Of a stretch of DNA of 64,000 nucleotides, positions 1-9,506 are shown one piece after another. The stretch's first letter is position 1; each line of letters begins with the position of its first letter. Position numbers and translations under genes: made by a program. This stretch comes from Alcanivoracaceae bacterium (lineage in GTDB: Bacteria; Pseudomonadota; Gammaproteobacteria; Pseudomonadales; Alcanivoracaceae): NCBI GenBank assembly GCA_029210325.1, contig JARGPU010000003.1, positions 1-64,000 on the forward strand, in the 5' to 3' direction. The notes below the pieces were generated by a model. It did not search any database and was not told where the DNA came from. It saw only the letters and a program-made list of their open reading frames with translations.

Positions 1-566
1 CCGTTCTTGAAGCCCACCGGGCTGGACAGACCGGAGGACATTTCCCGGTGGGTCTGCGATTCAGTGGTGCGTGCACCGATTGCTGACCAGGTGATCAGGT
101 CCTGCATGTATTGCGGAGTGATCGGGTCAAGCGCTTCAGTGGCGGTGGGTAGACCCAGCTCCGCCATATCGAGCAGCAGGCGGCGGGCAATATGCAGGCC
201 GTCCTCGATTTTGAAGCTGTCGTTCATATAAGGGTCATTGATCAGGCCCTTCCAGCCCACGGTGGTACGGGGCTTTTCAAAATAGACCCGCAGCACCAGC
301 ACGATGGTGTCGCTGACTTCTTCTGCCAGCACCTTCAGCCGCTCGGCATACTCATGGGCAGCCTTGGTGTCGTGGATCGAGCAGGGGCCGATAACCAGAA
401 AGATGCGGTGGTCCTTGCGATCCAGAATATTACGCACCACGTCACGGCCTTTGGCGACGGTATCGCAGGCTTTATCAGTAAGTGGCAGCTTGGCCTTCAG
501 CTCACGCGGTGTGATCAGCGGGGTCTGGGCGGCGATGTTGAGATCTTCTACCTGAATTTGAGTCAT
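1..566 (-). CDS. aroG: 3-deoxy-7-phosphoheptulonate (DAHP) synthase, class I; C-terminus truncated by window edge
   Basis: Reverse-strand reading MTQIQVEDLNIAAQTPLITPRELKAKLPLTDKACDTVAKGRDVVRNILDRKDHRIFLVIGPCSIHD...EYAERLKVLAEEV...LVLRVYFEKPRTTVGWKGLINDP; GPCSIHD and EKPRTTVGWKG are class I DAHP synthase motifs. Open at position 1, so absent from the ORF track. Confidence 0.93.
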   Translation of the reverse strand, partial: MTQIQVEDLNIAAQTPLITPRELKAKLPLTDKACDTVAKGRDVVRNILDRKDHRIFLVIGPCSIHDTKAAHEYAERLKVLAEEVSDTIVLVLRVYFEKPRTTVGWKGLINDPYMNDSFKIEDGLHIARRLLLDMAELGLPTATEALDPITPQYMQDLITWSAIGARTTESQTHREMSSGLSSPVGFKN

Positions 567-721
567 GGTCTCGGCTTTCGTGGCTTGCCTGAATGAGCTG
601 GGCAGTCTAGCGGAATCAAAAGGTTGAAGGAACATGGGGGAGGAGATGGGGGTGATAGTGGTTTTCTATGCCTGCATAAATAGAGTGAGCCAGGTAGTGA
701 TCCTCTCCGGCTACTGGCGTG

Positions 722-807
722 GTCAGGGTCTCCCGGGACACGCACGAGTACGTCCATGTAGCTCATCTCCGCCATCCATGGCTCCGATGGTCCCGGCACC
801 CCCTGAC
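722..807. repeat. Intergenic imperfect inverted repeat (possible dispersed repeat element)
   Basis: Left arm GTCAGGGTCTCCCGGGAC (722-739) versus reverse complement of the right arm (790-807) GTCAGGGGGTGCCGGGAC, 15/18 identical; lies in a gene-free gap between aroG and cobB. Confidence 0.5.
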
Positions 808-854
808 AGATGCGCCGGCCGGGACGTTACTGCCCAACCGCCTTCTTAAGTCCT

Positions 855-1553
855 CTAAGTTAGCAGAATCTCCTCAACCAGCTTCGGCACTTCGATGGTC
901 GCCGGCCCAACCCGGTGTTCATGGAACGCATCGCTGATCATGCTGCCCTCAAGATTTACCTCAATGCAGCGCGCCCCGACCTGACGGGCCAGACGGACAA
1001 AGCCTGCAGCCGGGTAGACGTTTCCTGAAGTGCCGATGCTGATAAACAGCTGGCAGTCCGCCAAAGCGGACTCAATGCGCTCCATATGCAGGGGGATTTC
1101 TCCAAACCAGACCACATCCGGGCGCAAAACCCCTGCTGGTTGGCAGCAATCGCAAGGCTCGGCGGTGGCAACATCGCCAGTCCAGCGGCGCCGTTTATGA
1201 CTGCGAGTGCAGAACACGCTGAGCAGCTCGCCATGCATATGTAGCAGGTTTTTTGAGCCGGCCCGGTCATGCAGATCATCAATATTCTGTGTCACCAGGG
1301 TGACGCTGCCGGGGTGCTGCTGCTCCAACCGGGCAAGCGCAAGGTGGGCCGCATTGGGCTGGATATCAGGCTGCTGTAGCTGGCGTCGGCGCTCGTTGTA
1401 GAAGCGCTGAACCAGGGCCGGGTCGCGGGCGAACGCCTCCATTGTGGCCACATCCTCCAGCCGATGGTTCTCCCACAGACCGTCGGCGCCGCGGAAGGTG
1501 CGGATGCCCGACTCTGCGGAAATACCAGCGCCGGTCAGGATAACAATATTCAT
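855..1553 (-). CDS. cobB: NAD-dependent protein deacylase, sirtuin family (class III-like)
   Basis: MNIVILTGAGISAESGIRTFRGADGLWENHRLEDVAT...VTQNIDDLHDRAGS...GTSGNVYPAAGF; sirtuin motifs. Start trimmed from the longer ORF to the MNIVIL methionine. Confidence 0.93.
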   Translation of the reverse strand: MNIVILTGAGISAESGIRTFRGADGLWENHRLEDVATMEAFARDPALVQRFYNERRRQLQQPDIQPNAAHLALARLEQQHPGSVTLVTQNIDDLHDRAGSKNLLHMHGELLSVFCTRSHKRRRWTGDVATAEPCDCCQPAGVLRPDVVWFGEIPLHMERIESALADCQLFISIGTSGNVYPAAGFVRLARQVGARCIEVNLEGSMISDAFHEHRVGPATIEVPKLVEEILLT

Positions 1554-1603
1554 AGCGATCCCCGATTTCTGTTTCTTCACATATAGCAGGCTATAATGCC
1601 GCC

Positions 1604-1975
1604 ATGAGTGACATGATCGTAGCCCAACAGGAAATTCTTGATGCAGACGGCCGTCAGGCCACGTTACTGCATTTTCACCGTGGTCAGGTGCTACGCATAC
1701 TGGCCGACTCCATCGCCCTGTACCGCGATCGCGCGTCAGTGGACGATCCCCTCGGTAATGGTGTGGTCGGCCATGAGCTGATACCCGCCTCGCTGACACT
1801 GCAGTTTGAGCCGGATAGCGGCTTTGTCCGTGAGCAGCGTGCCGGCTTCGTCGGTTTGCATGGTGGTGCGGTGCTATTTATCCGTCCGGATGGCATTGCG
1901 CTGTATGACAATGCCGGTAATGCTCTGCGAAACTGCGACGCCCACTGGTTGATTCCATTCGTTAAGGTCAACTGA
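1604..1975 (+). CDS. Hypothetical protein
   Basis: 123-aa ORF, collinear and 12 bp upstream of the next CDS. Confidence 0.65.
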   Translation: MSDMIVAQQEILDADGRQATLLHFHRGQVLRILADSIALYRDRASVDDPLGNGVVGHELIPASLTLQFEPDSGFVREQRAGFVGLHGGAVLFIRPDGIALYDNAGNALRNCDAHWLIPFVKVN

Positions 1976-1987
1976 ACCGGAGACACA

Positions 1988-3514
1988 ATGGCTGAGGAAA
2001 GCACCAAACTTCGTCTGCGCACGCTGACGATGGACGACTATCCGCAATTGGCTCGTCTGATGAATCTGGTTTACCCGGATATCGGCGGTGCCTGGCCGCA
2101 GAAAACGCTGGCCGCGTTGACTGGTAAGTTCCCGGAAGGGCAGTTGGGTATTGAGGACCATGACGAGCTGGTGGCGGTGGCGCTGACCATCAAGGTGAGC
2201 TACGACCGCTTTTCCAACCCACATCGCTATGAAGATCTGATCACAGAGAACCAAATACATCTGCATGATCCGGATGGTGATGCGCTGTATGGTCTGGATG
2301 TTCTGGTGCACCCCGAGTATCGCGGCTATCGCTTGGGGCGTCGTCTGTACGAGGCGCGCAAGGACCTGTGCCGGGAAGAAAATCTGCGCGGTATTCTTGC
2401 CGGTGGACGTCTGCCGGGTTATGCCGCTCATGCTGACAAGATGTCGGTGATGGAATATATCGATCAGGTTGAGCGACAGAAATTGCATGACCCGATTTTG
2501 TCGTTCCAGCTGTCCAACGGCTTTGACGTCAAGCGTCTGCTTACCCGGTATTTGCCTGAGGATGCCAAGTCACGTGGCTATGCCACCTTGCTGGAATGGG
2601 ACAACATTCTCTACGAGCCACCAGCGACTAGTGATTATGTGAGTAAAAGTGTGGCCCGCATTGGTGTGGTGCAGCGGCGTATGCGAGCAGCTCGTTCGGT
2701 TGAGGACCTTCTTAGCCAAGTGGAGTTCTTTGTTGATGCGTTGTCTGATTACCGTGCTGACTTTTGTGTCCTGCCTGAGTTTTTCAGTGCTCCGTTGATG
2801 GGCCTTGATGCTGACCTTGGTTCGCTGGATGCGATTCGTTTTCTGTCAACCTTTACTCCGGAAATTGCCACTGCGCTGTCGGATATGGCAGTGAGCTACA
2901 ACATTAATATTATCGCTGGTTCCATGCCGTTGGTGGATGGTGGCGAGGTCTATAACGTGGCCTACCTGTGTCGTCGCGATGGCACTATGGAGGAGCAGCG
3001 CAAGATTCATATCACTCCGGGCGAACGTCGTGACTGGGGTATCGAGGGTGGTGATGCACTTAGCGTATTTGAAACCGATGCGGGTCGTGTCGGCATTCTG
3101 ATTTGCTACGATGTCGAATTCCCGGAGCTGTCGCGAATTCTTGCTGAAGAGGGCATGGAGATTCTGTTTGTGCCTTTCTGGACCGACACCAAGAATGGCT
3201 ATCTGCGGGTGCGGCACTGCGCTCAGGCGCGGGCCATTGAGAACGAGTGCTACGTGGCTATTGCCGGCTCCGTTGGTAACTTGCCGAGGGTAGATAATGT
3301 GGATATTCAATACGCCCAGTCGGCGGTATTTACCCCATCAGACTTTTACTTCCCGCATGACGGCATTATCAGTGAAGCGGTACCGAATACGGAGATGCTG
3401 GTGTTCGCGGATGTCGATCTGGAGAAATTGAAGTTGCTGCATAAGGAAGGCTCGGTCACCAACCTGAAGGACCGGCGCACGGACCTCTATACATTGACCC
3501 ATAAAAAACTGTGA
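1988..3514 (+). CDS. Bifunctional GNAT N-acetyltransferase / carbon-nitrogen hydrolase (nitrilase-like) fusion
   Basis: N-terminal GNAT (LVHPEYRGYRLGRRLYEARKDLC); C-terminal nitrilase fold (VLPEFFSAPLMG, GRVGILICYDVEFPELSRILAEEG). Confidence 0.9.
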   Translation: MAEESTKLRLRTLTMDDYPQLARLMNLVYPDIGGAWPQKTLAALTGKFPEGQLGIEDHDELVAVALTIKVSYDRFSNPHRYEDLITENQIHLHDPDGDALYGLDVLVHPEYRGYRLGRRLYEARKDLCREENLRGILAGGRLPGYAAHADKMSVMEYIDQVERQKLHDPILSFQLSNGFDVKRLLTRYLPEDAKSRGYATLLEWDNILYEPPATSDYVSKSVARIGVVQRRMRAARSVEDLLSQVEFFVDALSDYRADFCVLPEFFSAPLMGLDADLGSLDAIRFLSTFTPEIATALSDMAVSYNINIIAGSMPLVDGGEVYNVAYLCRRDGTMEEQRKIHITPGERRDWGIEGGDALSVFETDAGRVGILICYDVEFPELSRILAEEGMEILFVPFWTDTKNGYLRVRHCAQARAIENECYVAIAGSVGNLPRVDNVDIQYAQSAVFTPSDFYFPHDGIISEAVPNTEMLVFADVDLEKLKLLHKEGSVTNLKDRRTDLYTLTHKKL

Positions 3515-3530
3515 CTTCTTCTCGTCCATA

Positions 3531-3563
3531 AAAAAACGCCGGCATCAAGCCGGCGTTTTTTTA
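3531..3563. terminator. Bidirectional rho-independent terminator
   Basis: AAAAAACGCCGGCATCAAGCCGGCGTTTTTTT between convergent genes. Confidence 0.9.
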
Positions 3564-3578
3564 TATCCCAACAATTAA

Positions 3579-5231
3579 TTACATGTTTGGATAATTAGGC
3601 CCGCCGGTGCCTTCAGGCACCACCCAGTTGATGTTCTGGGATGGGTCCTTGATGTCACAGGTCTTGCAGTGCACACAGTTCTGGGCATTGATCTGGAAGC
3701 GTTTGGAGCCGTCCGGATTGTCCAGTACTTCGTACACACCGGCAGGGCAGTAACGCTGCGCCGGCTCGTCCCACTTCGGCAGGTTGACCTGAATCGGCAC
3801 CGCCGGGTCCTTCAGTGTCAGGTGGCAGGGTTGATCTTCTTCGTGGTTGGTACTGGACAGGAATACAGAGTCCAGCTTGTTGAAGGTGATCTTGCCATCC
3901 GGCTTCGGGTAATCAATTTTCTTGCACTCGGCCGCCGGCTTCATGGTGGCATAGTCGGGGGTCGGGTCGTTCAGAGTGAACGGCATCTTGCCGCCGAGGA
4001 AGTTCAAATCCAGAACAGCCAGACCCGAGCCGATAAAGTTACCGAACTTGTGCTGGTAAGGACCGAAGTTGCGCTGGGTGTACAGCTCTTCATAAACCCA
4101 GCTCTTCTCGAACACTTCTTTGTACTCGGCCAGCTCGTCGTTGCCACGACCCGCTTTCAGCGCTGCGGCAATCACTTCGGCGGCCATCATGCCGGACTTC
4201 ATGGCGGTGTGGGTGCCCTTGATCTTGGCGAAGTTCAGGGTGCCGGCGTTGCAGCCGACCAGCATGCCGCCCGGGAAGGTCATTTTCGGCAGGGACTGCA
4301 GGCCGCCCTTGGCAATGGCGCGGGCGCCGTAGCTCAGGCGCTTGCCGCCTTCCAGGTACTTGCGCACCTCCGGGTGGTTTTTCCAGCGCTGCATTTCATC
4401 AAATGGCGATACATGCGGGTTGGAGTAGCACAAATCCGTGATCAGGCCGAGGGTAACCTGATTGTTATCAAGGTGATAAAGGAATGCGCCGCCGAGGGAG
4501 CCGGATTCGGTCAGTGGCCAGCCGGCACTGTGCATTACCAGACCTTCACGGTGCTTAGCCGGGTCGATTTCCCACAGCTCCTTGATGCCGATGCCATAGT
4601 GTTGCGGGTCGACACCGTCGCGCAGGTCGTACTTTTCCATCAGTTGCTTGCCCAAATGGCCGCGGCAGCCTTCCGAGAAGATGGTGTACTTGGCATGCAG
4701 CTCCATGCCCGGGGTGTAGCTGTCCTTTTTCTCGCCGTCATGGCCGATGCCGAAGTCACCGGTGGCGATGCCTTTTACCGAGCCATCTTCATTGAACAGC
4801 ACTTCACTGGCAGCAAAGCCCGGGAAGATCTCAATGCCGAGGCCTTCGGCCTGCTGGGCCAGCCAGCGGCACAGGTTGCCCAGTGAAATAATATAGTTGC
4901 CTTCATTGTGCATGGTCTTCGGCACGAACAGGCCCGGAACCTTGATGGCCTTTTCGCCATTGGTCATATAGAAGATTTCGTCTTCTTTTACCGCCACGTT
5001 GACCGGGGCATCCAGTTCTTTCCAGTTGGGGAACAGCTCGTTCAGGGCACGCGGCTCAAGAACTGCACCGGAAAGGATATGGGCGCCGACTTCGGAGCCT
5101 TTCTCGACTACCACGATGCTGATCTCCTGACCGCTTTCCTGAGCGATCTGGCCCAGGCGGCAGGCGGTGGCAAGCCCGGACGGGCCGGCACCGACGATGA
5201 CTACATCGACTTCCATCGCTTCGCGTTCCAT
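3579..5231 (-). CDS. etfD: Electron transfer flavoprotein-ubiquinone oxidoreductase
   Basis: FAD motif VDVVIVGAGPSGLATACRL; C-terminal 4Fe-4S region NCVHCKTCDIKDPSQNINWVVPEGTGGPNYPNM typical of ETF-QO. Confidence 0.96.
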   Translation of the reverse strand: MEREAMEVDVVIVGAGPSGLATACRLGQIAQESGQEISIVVVEKGSEVGAHILSGAVLEPRALNELFPNWKELDAPVNVAVKEDEIFYMTNGEKAIKVPGLFVPKTMHNEGNYIISLGNLCRWLAQQAEGLGIEIFPGFAASEVLFNEDGSVKGIATGDFGIGHDGEKKDSYTPGMELHAKYTIFSEGCRGHLGKQLMEKYDLRDGVDPQHYGIGIKELWEIDPAKHREGLVMHSAGWPLTESGSLGGAFLYHLDNNQVTLGLITDLCYSNPHVSPFDEMQRWKNHPEVRKYLEGGKRLSYGARAIAKGGLQSLPKMTFPGGMLVGCNAGTLNFAKIKGTHTAMKSGMMAAEVIAAALKAGRGNDELAEYKEVFEKSWVYEELYTQRNFGPYQHKFGNFIGSGLAVLDLNFLGGKMPFTLNDPTPDYATMKPAAECKKIDYPKPDGKITFNKLDSVFLSSTNHEEDQPCHLTLKDPAVPIQVNLPKWDEPAQRYCPAGVYEVLDNPDGSKRFQINAQNCVHCKTCDIKDPSQNINWVVPEGTGGPNYPNM

Positions 5232-5380
5232 AGCTTGCTCCTTGTTCAGTTGCGGGCGCATGACGGGCGCCGGAGTTGGAAAGGCGCGCAGTATAGCCAC
5301 GAGGCAGGGCAGTGGCCACTTTGCGTGACGTATTGTCGGGCGGCTTTGCGGCCAATCCAGTAAGCAGGGTGTCACCAATT

Positions 5381-5394
5381 CAAACGACTGTTTG
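5381..5394. promoter_or_regulatory. Candidate PsrA operator
   Basis: Perfect palindrome CAAACGACTGTTTG fits the PsrA consensus (G/C)AAAC-N2-4-GTTT(G/C); lies between divergent etfD and etfBA. Confidence 0.65.
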
Positions 5395-5615
5395 GATTAT
5401 CCCCGTCGAACTAATTGATTTTCAAGGGAAACGGCTGACTGAAGCGTCACTCATGTGTTGGGGGTGTGAATTCTATTTGCAGCAAAATCATACGCTTGGC
5501 GCTTTTCGGCCTATTGACCTTGGCGGGGTCTGCGGTCACCATACCGCGTCTTTCGTGGGGGGTGCCCTGCCATCTCCTGTCCCAACCATTCCAACGGAAC
5601 AAACCCGAGGCTTCT

Positions 5616-6365
5616 ATGAAGGTTCTTGTACCGATCAAGCGCGTCGTTGATTACAACGTCAAAGTGCGCGTTAAGGCTGATAACAGCGGCGTCGAGCTCG
5701 CCAACGTGAAAATGGCCATGAACCCGTTCTGCGAAATCGCCGTCGAAGAGGCTGTACGCCTCAAAGAGAAAGGCGTGGTAACTGAAATCGTTGCTGTGAC
5801 CATCGGCTCGAAAGCCGCTCAGGAACAGCTGCGTACCGCCATGGCTTTGGGTGCAGACCGCTCCATTCTGATCGAAACCGAAGAAGACGCCCAGCCGCTG
5901 GCTATTGCCAAGGCGCTGAAGGCCATTGTCGAGAAAGAGCAGCCGCAGCTGGTTATCCTCGGTAAGCAGGCCATCGATGGCGACAACAGCCAAACTGGCC
6001 AGATGCTGGCCGCACTGACCGGTATGGGTCAGGGCACCTTCGCTTCAGAAGTGGTTGTTGACGGTGACAAGGTCAAGGTTACCCGTGAAGTAGACGGCGG
6101 TTTCCAGACCGTTGAGCTCAAGCTGCCGGCGGTAATCACCACCGACCTGCGCCTCAATGAGCCGCGCTATGCTTCCTTGCCGAATATCATGAAGGCCAAG
6201 AAGAAGCCGCTGGATACCGTTAGCGCTGCTGATCTGGGCGTTGATTTCACTCCGCGTACCAAGACGCTGAAAGTAGAAGCACCGGCAGCTCGTTCTGCTG
6301 GTATCAAGGTGGCTTCCGTCGAGGAGCTGGTAAGCAAACTCAAAAACGAAGCGAAGGTGATCTGA
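5616..6365 (+). CDS. etfB: Electron transfer flavoprotein, beta subunit
   Basis: [53 protein letters not shown]...[21 protein letters not shown]; start at internal Met 51 of the ORF. Confidence 0.96.
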   Translation: MKVLVPIKRVVDYNVKVRVKADNSGVELANVKMAMNPFCEIAVEEAVRLKEKGVVTEIVAVTIGSKAAQEQLRTAMALGADRSILIETEEDAQPLAIAKALKAIVEKEQPQLVILGKQAIDGDNSQTGQMLAALTGMGQGTFASEVVVDGDKVKVTREVDGGFQTVELKLPAVITTDLRLNEPRYASLPNIMKAKKKPLDTVSAADLGVDFTPRTKTLKVEAPAARSAGIKVASVEELVSKLKNEAKVI

Positions 6366-6366
6366 C

Positions 6367-7296
6367 ATGGGCATCCTCGTCTACGCAGAACATGACAACA
6401 GCACCATCAAGGGCGCAACTCTGAACGTGGTTACTGCCGCGGCACAAATCGGTGGCGACATCACCGTTCTGGTTGCTGGCAAGGGTTGCGGCGCCGCCGC
6501 TGAAGCTGCAGCGAAAATCGCCGGCGTCAGCAAAGTGCTGGTTGCTGATAATGACGCTTACGGCCATCAGTTGGCTGAAAACGTTGCTGATCTGATTGCC
6601 GAACTGGGTAAGGACTACAGCCATATCCTGATCCCGGCCACCACCACCGGTAAAAACTTTGCTCCGCGCGTTGCCGCGTTGCTGGATGCCGAGCAGATCT
6701 CCGAGATCATCACGGTGGAATCTGCCGATACCTTCAAGCGTCCGATCTATGCTGGTAACGCCATTGCTACCGTGCAGAGCAGCGACAGCGTGAAAGTGAT
6801 TACTGTGCGTGCTACCGGCTTTGACGCCGCAGCTGCAGAAGGCGGTTCCGCCTCTGTGGAAGCCGTTGATGTTGCCAAAGACGCTGGCGTATCCAGCTTC
6901 GTCAGCGAAGAGCTGGCCAAGTCTGACCGTCCGGAGCTGACCGCTGCCAAGATCGTTATCTCTGGCGGCCGCGGCATGCAGAACGGTGACAACTTTGAAA
7001 TGCTGTACAAAGTTGCTGACAAGCTGGGTGCCGCTGTTGGCGCATCCCGCGCTGCGGTCGATGCCGGTTTTGTACCGAACGACATGCAGGTTGGTCAGAC
7101 TGGTAAGATCGTTGCACCACAGCTGTACATCGCTGTTGGTATCTCCGGTGCGATCCAGCATTTGGCCGGTATGAAAGACTCGAAAGTGATCGTCGCCATC
7201 AACAAGGACGAAGAAGCACCGATTTTCCAGGTGTCTGATTACGGCCTGGTGGCAGATCTGTTCGAAGCAGTACCGGAGCTGGAAAAGCAGATCTGA
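6367..7296 (+). CDS. etfA: Electron transfer flavoprotein, alpha subunit
   Basis: [79 protein letters not shown]-alpha FAD domain. Confidence 0.97.
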   Translation: MGILVYAEHDNSTIKGATLNVVTAAAQIGGDITVLVAGKGCGAAAEAAAKIAGVSKVLVADNDAYGHQLAENVADLIAELGKDYSHILIPATTTGKNFAPRVAALLDAEQISEIITVESADTFKRPIYAGNAIATVQSSDSVKVITVRATGFDAAAAEGGSASVEAVDVAKDAGVSSFVSEELAKSDRPELTAAKIVISGGRGMQNGDNFEMLYKVADKLGAAVGASRAAVDAGFVPNDMQVGQTGKIVAPQLYIAVGISGAIQHLAGMKDSKVIVAINKDEEAPIFQVSDYGLVADLFEAVPELEKQI

Positions 7297-7315
7297 TCTG
7301 TTTTTCTTGCCCAAC

Positions 7316-7348
7316 AAAAAGCCCGGCCTTTGTGCCGGGCTTTTTGTT
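7316..7348 (+). terminator. Rho-independent terminator after etfA
   Basis: AAAAAGCCCGGCCTTTGTGCCGGGCTTTTTGTTTT. Confidence 0.9.
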
Positions 7349-7401
7349 TTCTATGCTTTACCCCTGACTCTGCCTGGCTCGGTGCTTCCGTTAGGCGTGA
7401 A

Positions 7402-7457
7402 CGCCACCATCATCCGGAGGGTGACTCAGCGTAGCGGTCACCCCGGAGGATGATGGC
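7402..7457. repeat. Long imperfect inverted repeat, intergenic
   Basis: CCACCATCATCCGGAGGGTGAC...GTCACCCCGGAGGATGATGGCGG; arms pair with few mismatches, no T-tract. Confidence 0.6.
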
Positions 7458-7496
7458 GGCGGTTGCGCCCGGGCACGGTGGTGAAGTTGAGAGAGG

Positions 7497-8633
7497 TTAA
7501 GGTTTCACGGCAGAATCAGTTCCTGCGGGCGTGAGTCGCATCAAGGCACCATTTGGCGCATCAGTGAGCAGGTAAATAAAGCCATCCGGCCCAACCCGTA
7601 CATCCCGAAACCGCGCCACACCATCAAGCAGCTTTTCTTCCTCAATTTCAGTCAATCCATCAAACCGCACCCGTGCCACATGCTGGCCGGCCAGCGCACC
7701 GACAAATATATCGCCGCGCCACTGCGGAAATGCATCACCCTGATAAAACGCCATGCCCGAAGGGGCAATCGATGGAGTCCATTGCTTTAACGGCATCTCG
7801 ATGCCTGCCATCTCGGTAACGCCAATCTTCGGGCCATAATATTCACGGCCAAACGTCACCAAAGGCCAGCCGTAGTTTCTCCCCGGTAAAACCCGATTGA
7901 TTTCATCACCACCACGCGGACCATGTTCATGCAGCCAGATCTGCTTACCATCCGGGTGCAGCGCCATACCCTGCGGATTGCGGTGGCCATGGCTCCAGAT
8001 TGCATTGTCAAAATCGGCATTATCGACAAACGGGTTGTCCTGCGGAATACGACCATCATCATGCAAACGCAAAATGCTGCCAGCATGATCCTTGCCATTT
8101 TGGGCACGATCTCGCTCACCGCGATCCCCTATGCTCAGATATAAATAGCCCTGCTGATCAAACACCATCCGCCCGGCATAGTGCTGACCCTTGTCGCCGC
8201 AAGCACGGCTGGCGATAACCTGTTTGAAATTATGCAGCGCGCCGTCACGGTATTCTCCACGGCCAACCGCGGTGGTGTTGCCGCCCTCCGGGCAGGGCAG
8301 GGCATAGCTTAAATACACCAGACGATTCTGCACAAATGCCGGATGGAGAAGAATATCGAGCATGCCGCCCTGACCATGGACGGCGACCTTTGGCGCTCCT
8401 GAAACAGGGTTCTCGTCTAGCTGGTCATTGACGATGCGGCGCAGCCGTCCCGGTCTTTCCGTTACCAGTATTTCACCATCTGGAAGGAAGGCGAGCGACC
8501 AGGGGTGCTCAAGGCCAGATACCAGCGTTTCGCTGTTGAACTTGAGTGACGTCACCGTCGTGTTGGTGTCGGCGTTGCCGCATGCACTTAAAAGCAGCAT
8601 GGCGGCAGCGAGGAAAATGGATCGAATGGTCAT
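7497..8633 (-). CDS. PQQ-dependent (aldose) sugar dehydrogenase family, secreted lipoprotein-like
   Basis: LEHPWSLAFLPDGEILVTERPGRLRRI, HRNPQGMALHPDGKQIWLHEHGPRGGDEINRVLPGRNYGWP; LLLSACGN lipobox. Confidence 0.92.
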   Translation of the reverse strand: MTIRSIFLAAAMLLLSACGNADTNTTVTSLKFNSETLVSGLEHPWSLAFLPDGEILVTERPGRLRRIVNDQLDENPVSGAPKVAVHGQGGMLDILLHPAFVQNRLVYLSYALPCPEGGNTTAVGRGEYRDGALHNFKQVIASRACGDKGQHYAGRMVFDQQGYLYLSIGDRGERDRAQNGKDHAGSILRLHDDGRIPQDNPFVDNADFDNAIWSHGHRNPQGMALHPDGKQIWLHEHGPRGGDEINRVLPGRNYGWPLVTFGREYYGPKIGVTEMAGIEMPLKQWTPSIAPSGMAFYQGDAFPQWRGDIFVGALAGQHVARVRFDGLTEIEEEKLLDGVARFRDVRVGPDGFIYLLTDAPNGALMRLTPAGTDSAVKP

Positions 8634-8663
8634 ATGGGCCCCTCGGTTAAGCTTTCCTCTGGT

Positions 8664-9506
8664 TCAATCTGTCAGGTCGATGTCGGGCTCTGAGCCTCTG
8701 GGGTGAGGCCGGACAATGCCATGCGCCTTGAACATCTGACTGACGCGCATGACCAGATCGCTTTGAAATTCCTTCTCATAACGCATATCAAGTACATAAG
8801 CTTTAGTGCGCATGCGGATGCCCAGCGTTCGTGCTACTTCCACTTCCTCAATGGCGAAGCTGACAGGTTTTTTAAGGTAGGCATAGCGACTGGTTACCAC
8901 CACCTCTTCAATTAACTTACGCACTTTTTCCAGATCTGCCTGCAGCGACACATGGAAATCCGTCACCACCATCATGTCCAGCTCGCCGGCATTGCCGGAA
9001 GCAACCACATCGGTGATAAAGCGAGAGTTGGGAATGGTGACCAGATTGTCATCCAGGGTAACCAACCGCACGGTGCGCAGGCCTATGGATACAATTTCAC
9101 CATAGGTGTCACCGAACGTTACCCGGTCTCCCACTCTAAATGGACGATCAAACAACAGCAGGATGCCAGCTACCAGTGAGGCGACGATATCTTTCAGGGC
9201 GAAGCCCAGAGCGACGGCGACGGCGCCGCCGACCGCAATCAGAAACTCTCGAGGTGGCTGTAGCACCCCGACCACCAAGCCAATGGTGCCAAAAATATAC
9301 AGAGCAAAGCTCAGCAGGGTAGAAATCTGCAGGATCAGAAAACGCCGCGTGGGCATTTTTTCCATCAGCTTCTGACTAAATCTCGTCAGCCCGGTGTTGA
9401 CCGCGATAATCAGCAGAATTCCTGCGATCAGAAGCACCAGCATGTAGATATTGAATATCTCAAACAGGCTGATCAGGTCATTGATAATGCCGTTATTGTC
9501 ATTCAT
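8664..9506 (-). CDS. MscS-family mechanosensitive ion channel
   Basis: TM segments followed by GGAVAVALGFALKDIVASLVAGILLLFDRPFRVGDRVTFGDTYGEIVSIGLRTVRLVTLDDNLVTIPNS. Confidence 0.92.
   Translation of the reverse strand: MNDNNGIINDLISLFEIFNIYMLVLLIAGILLIIAVNTGLTRFSQKLMEKMPTRRFLILQISTLLSFALYIFGTIGLVVGVLQPPREFLIAVGGAVAVALGFALKDIVASLVAGILLLFDRPFRVGDRVTFGDTYGEIVSIGLRTVRLVTLDDNLVTIPNSRFITDVVASGNAGELDMMVVTDFHVSLQADLEKVRKLIEEVVVTSRYAYLKKPVSFAIEEVEVARTLGIRMRTKAYVLDMRYEKEFQSDLVMRVSQMFKAHGIVRPHPRGSEPDIDLTD

Noticed and set aside
3669-4886. 405-aa plus-strand ORF
   Set aside because: Antisense to the clear etfD CDS; low-complexity Val/Ala/Gly/His/Gln composition typical of shadow ORFs in GC-rich DNA.
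6340-7317. 325-aa minus-strand ORF
   Set aside because: Fully antisense to etfA; no recognisable motifs, composition is the complement of etfA codons.
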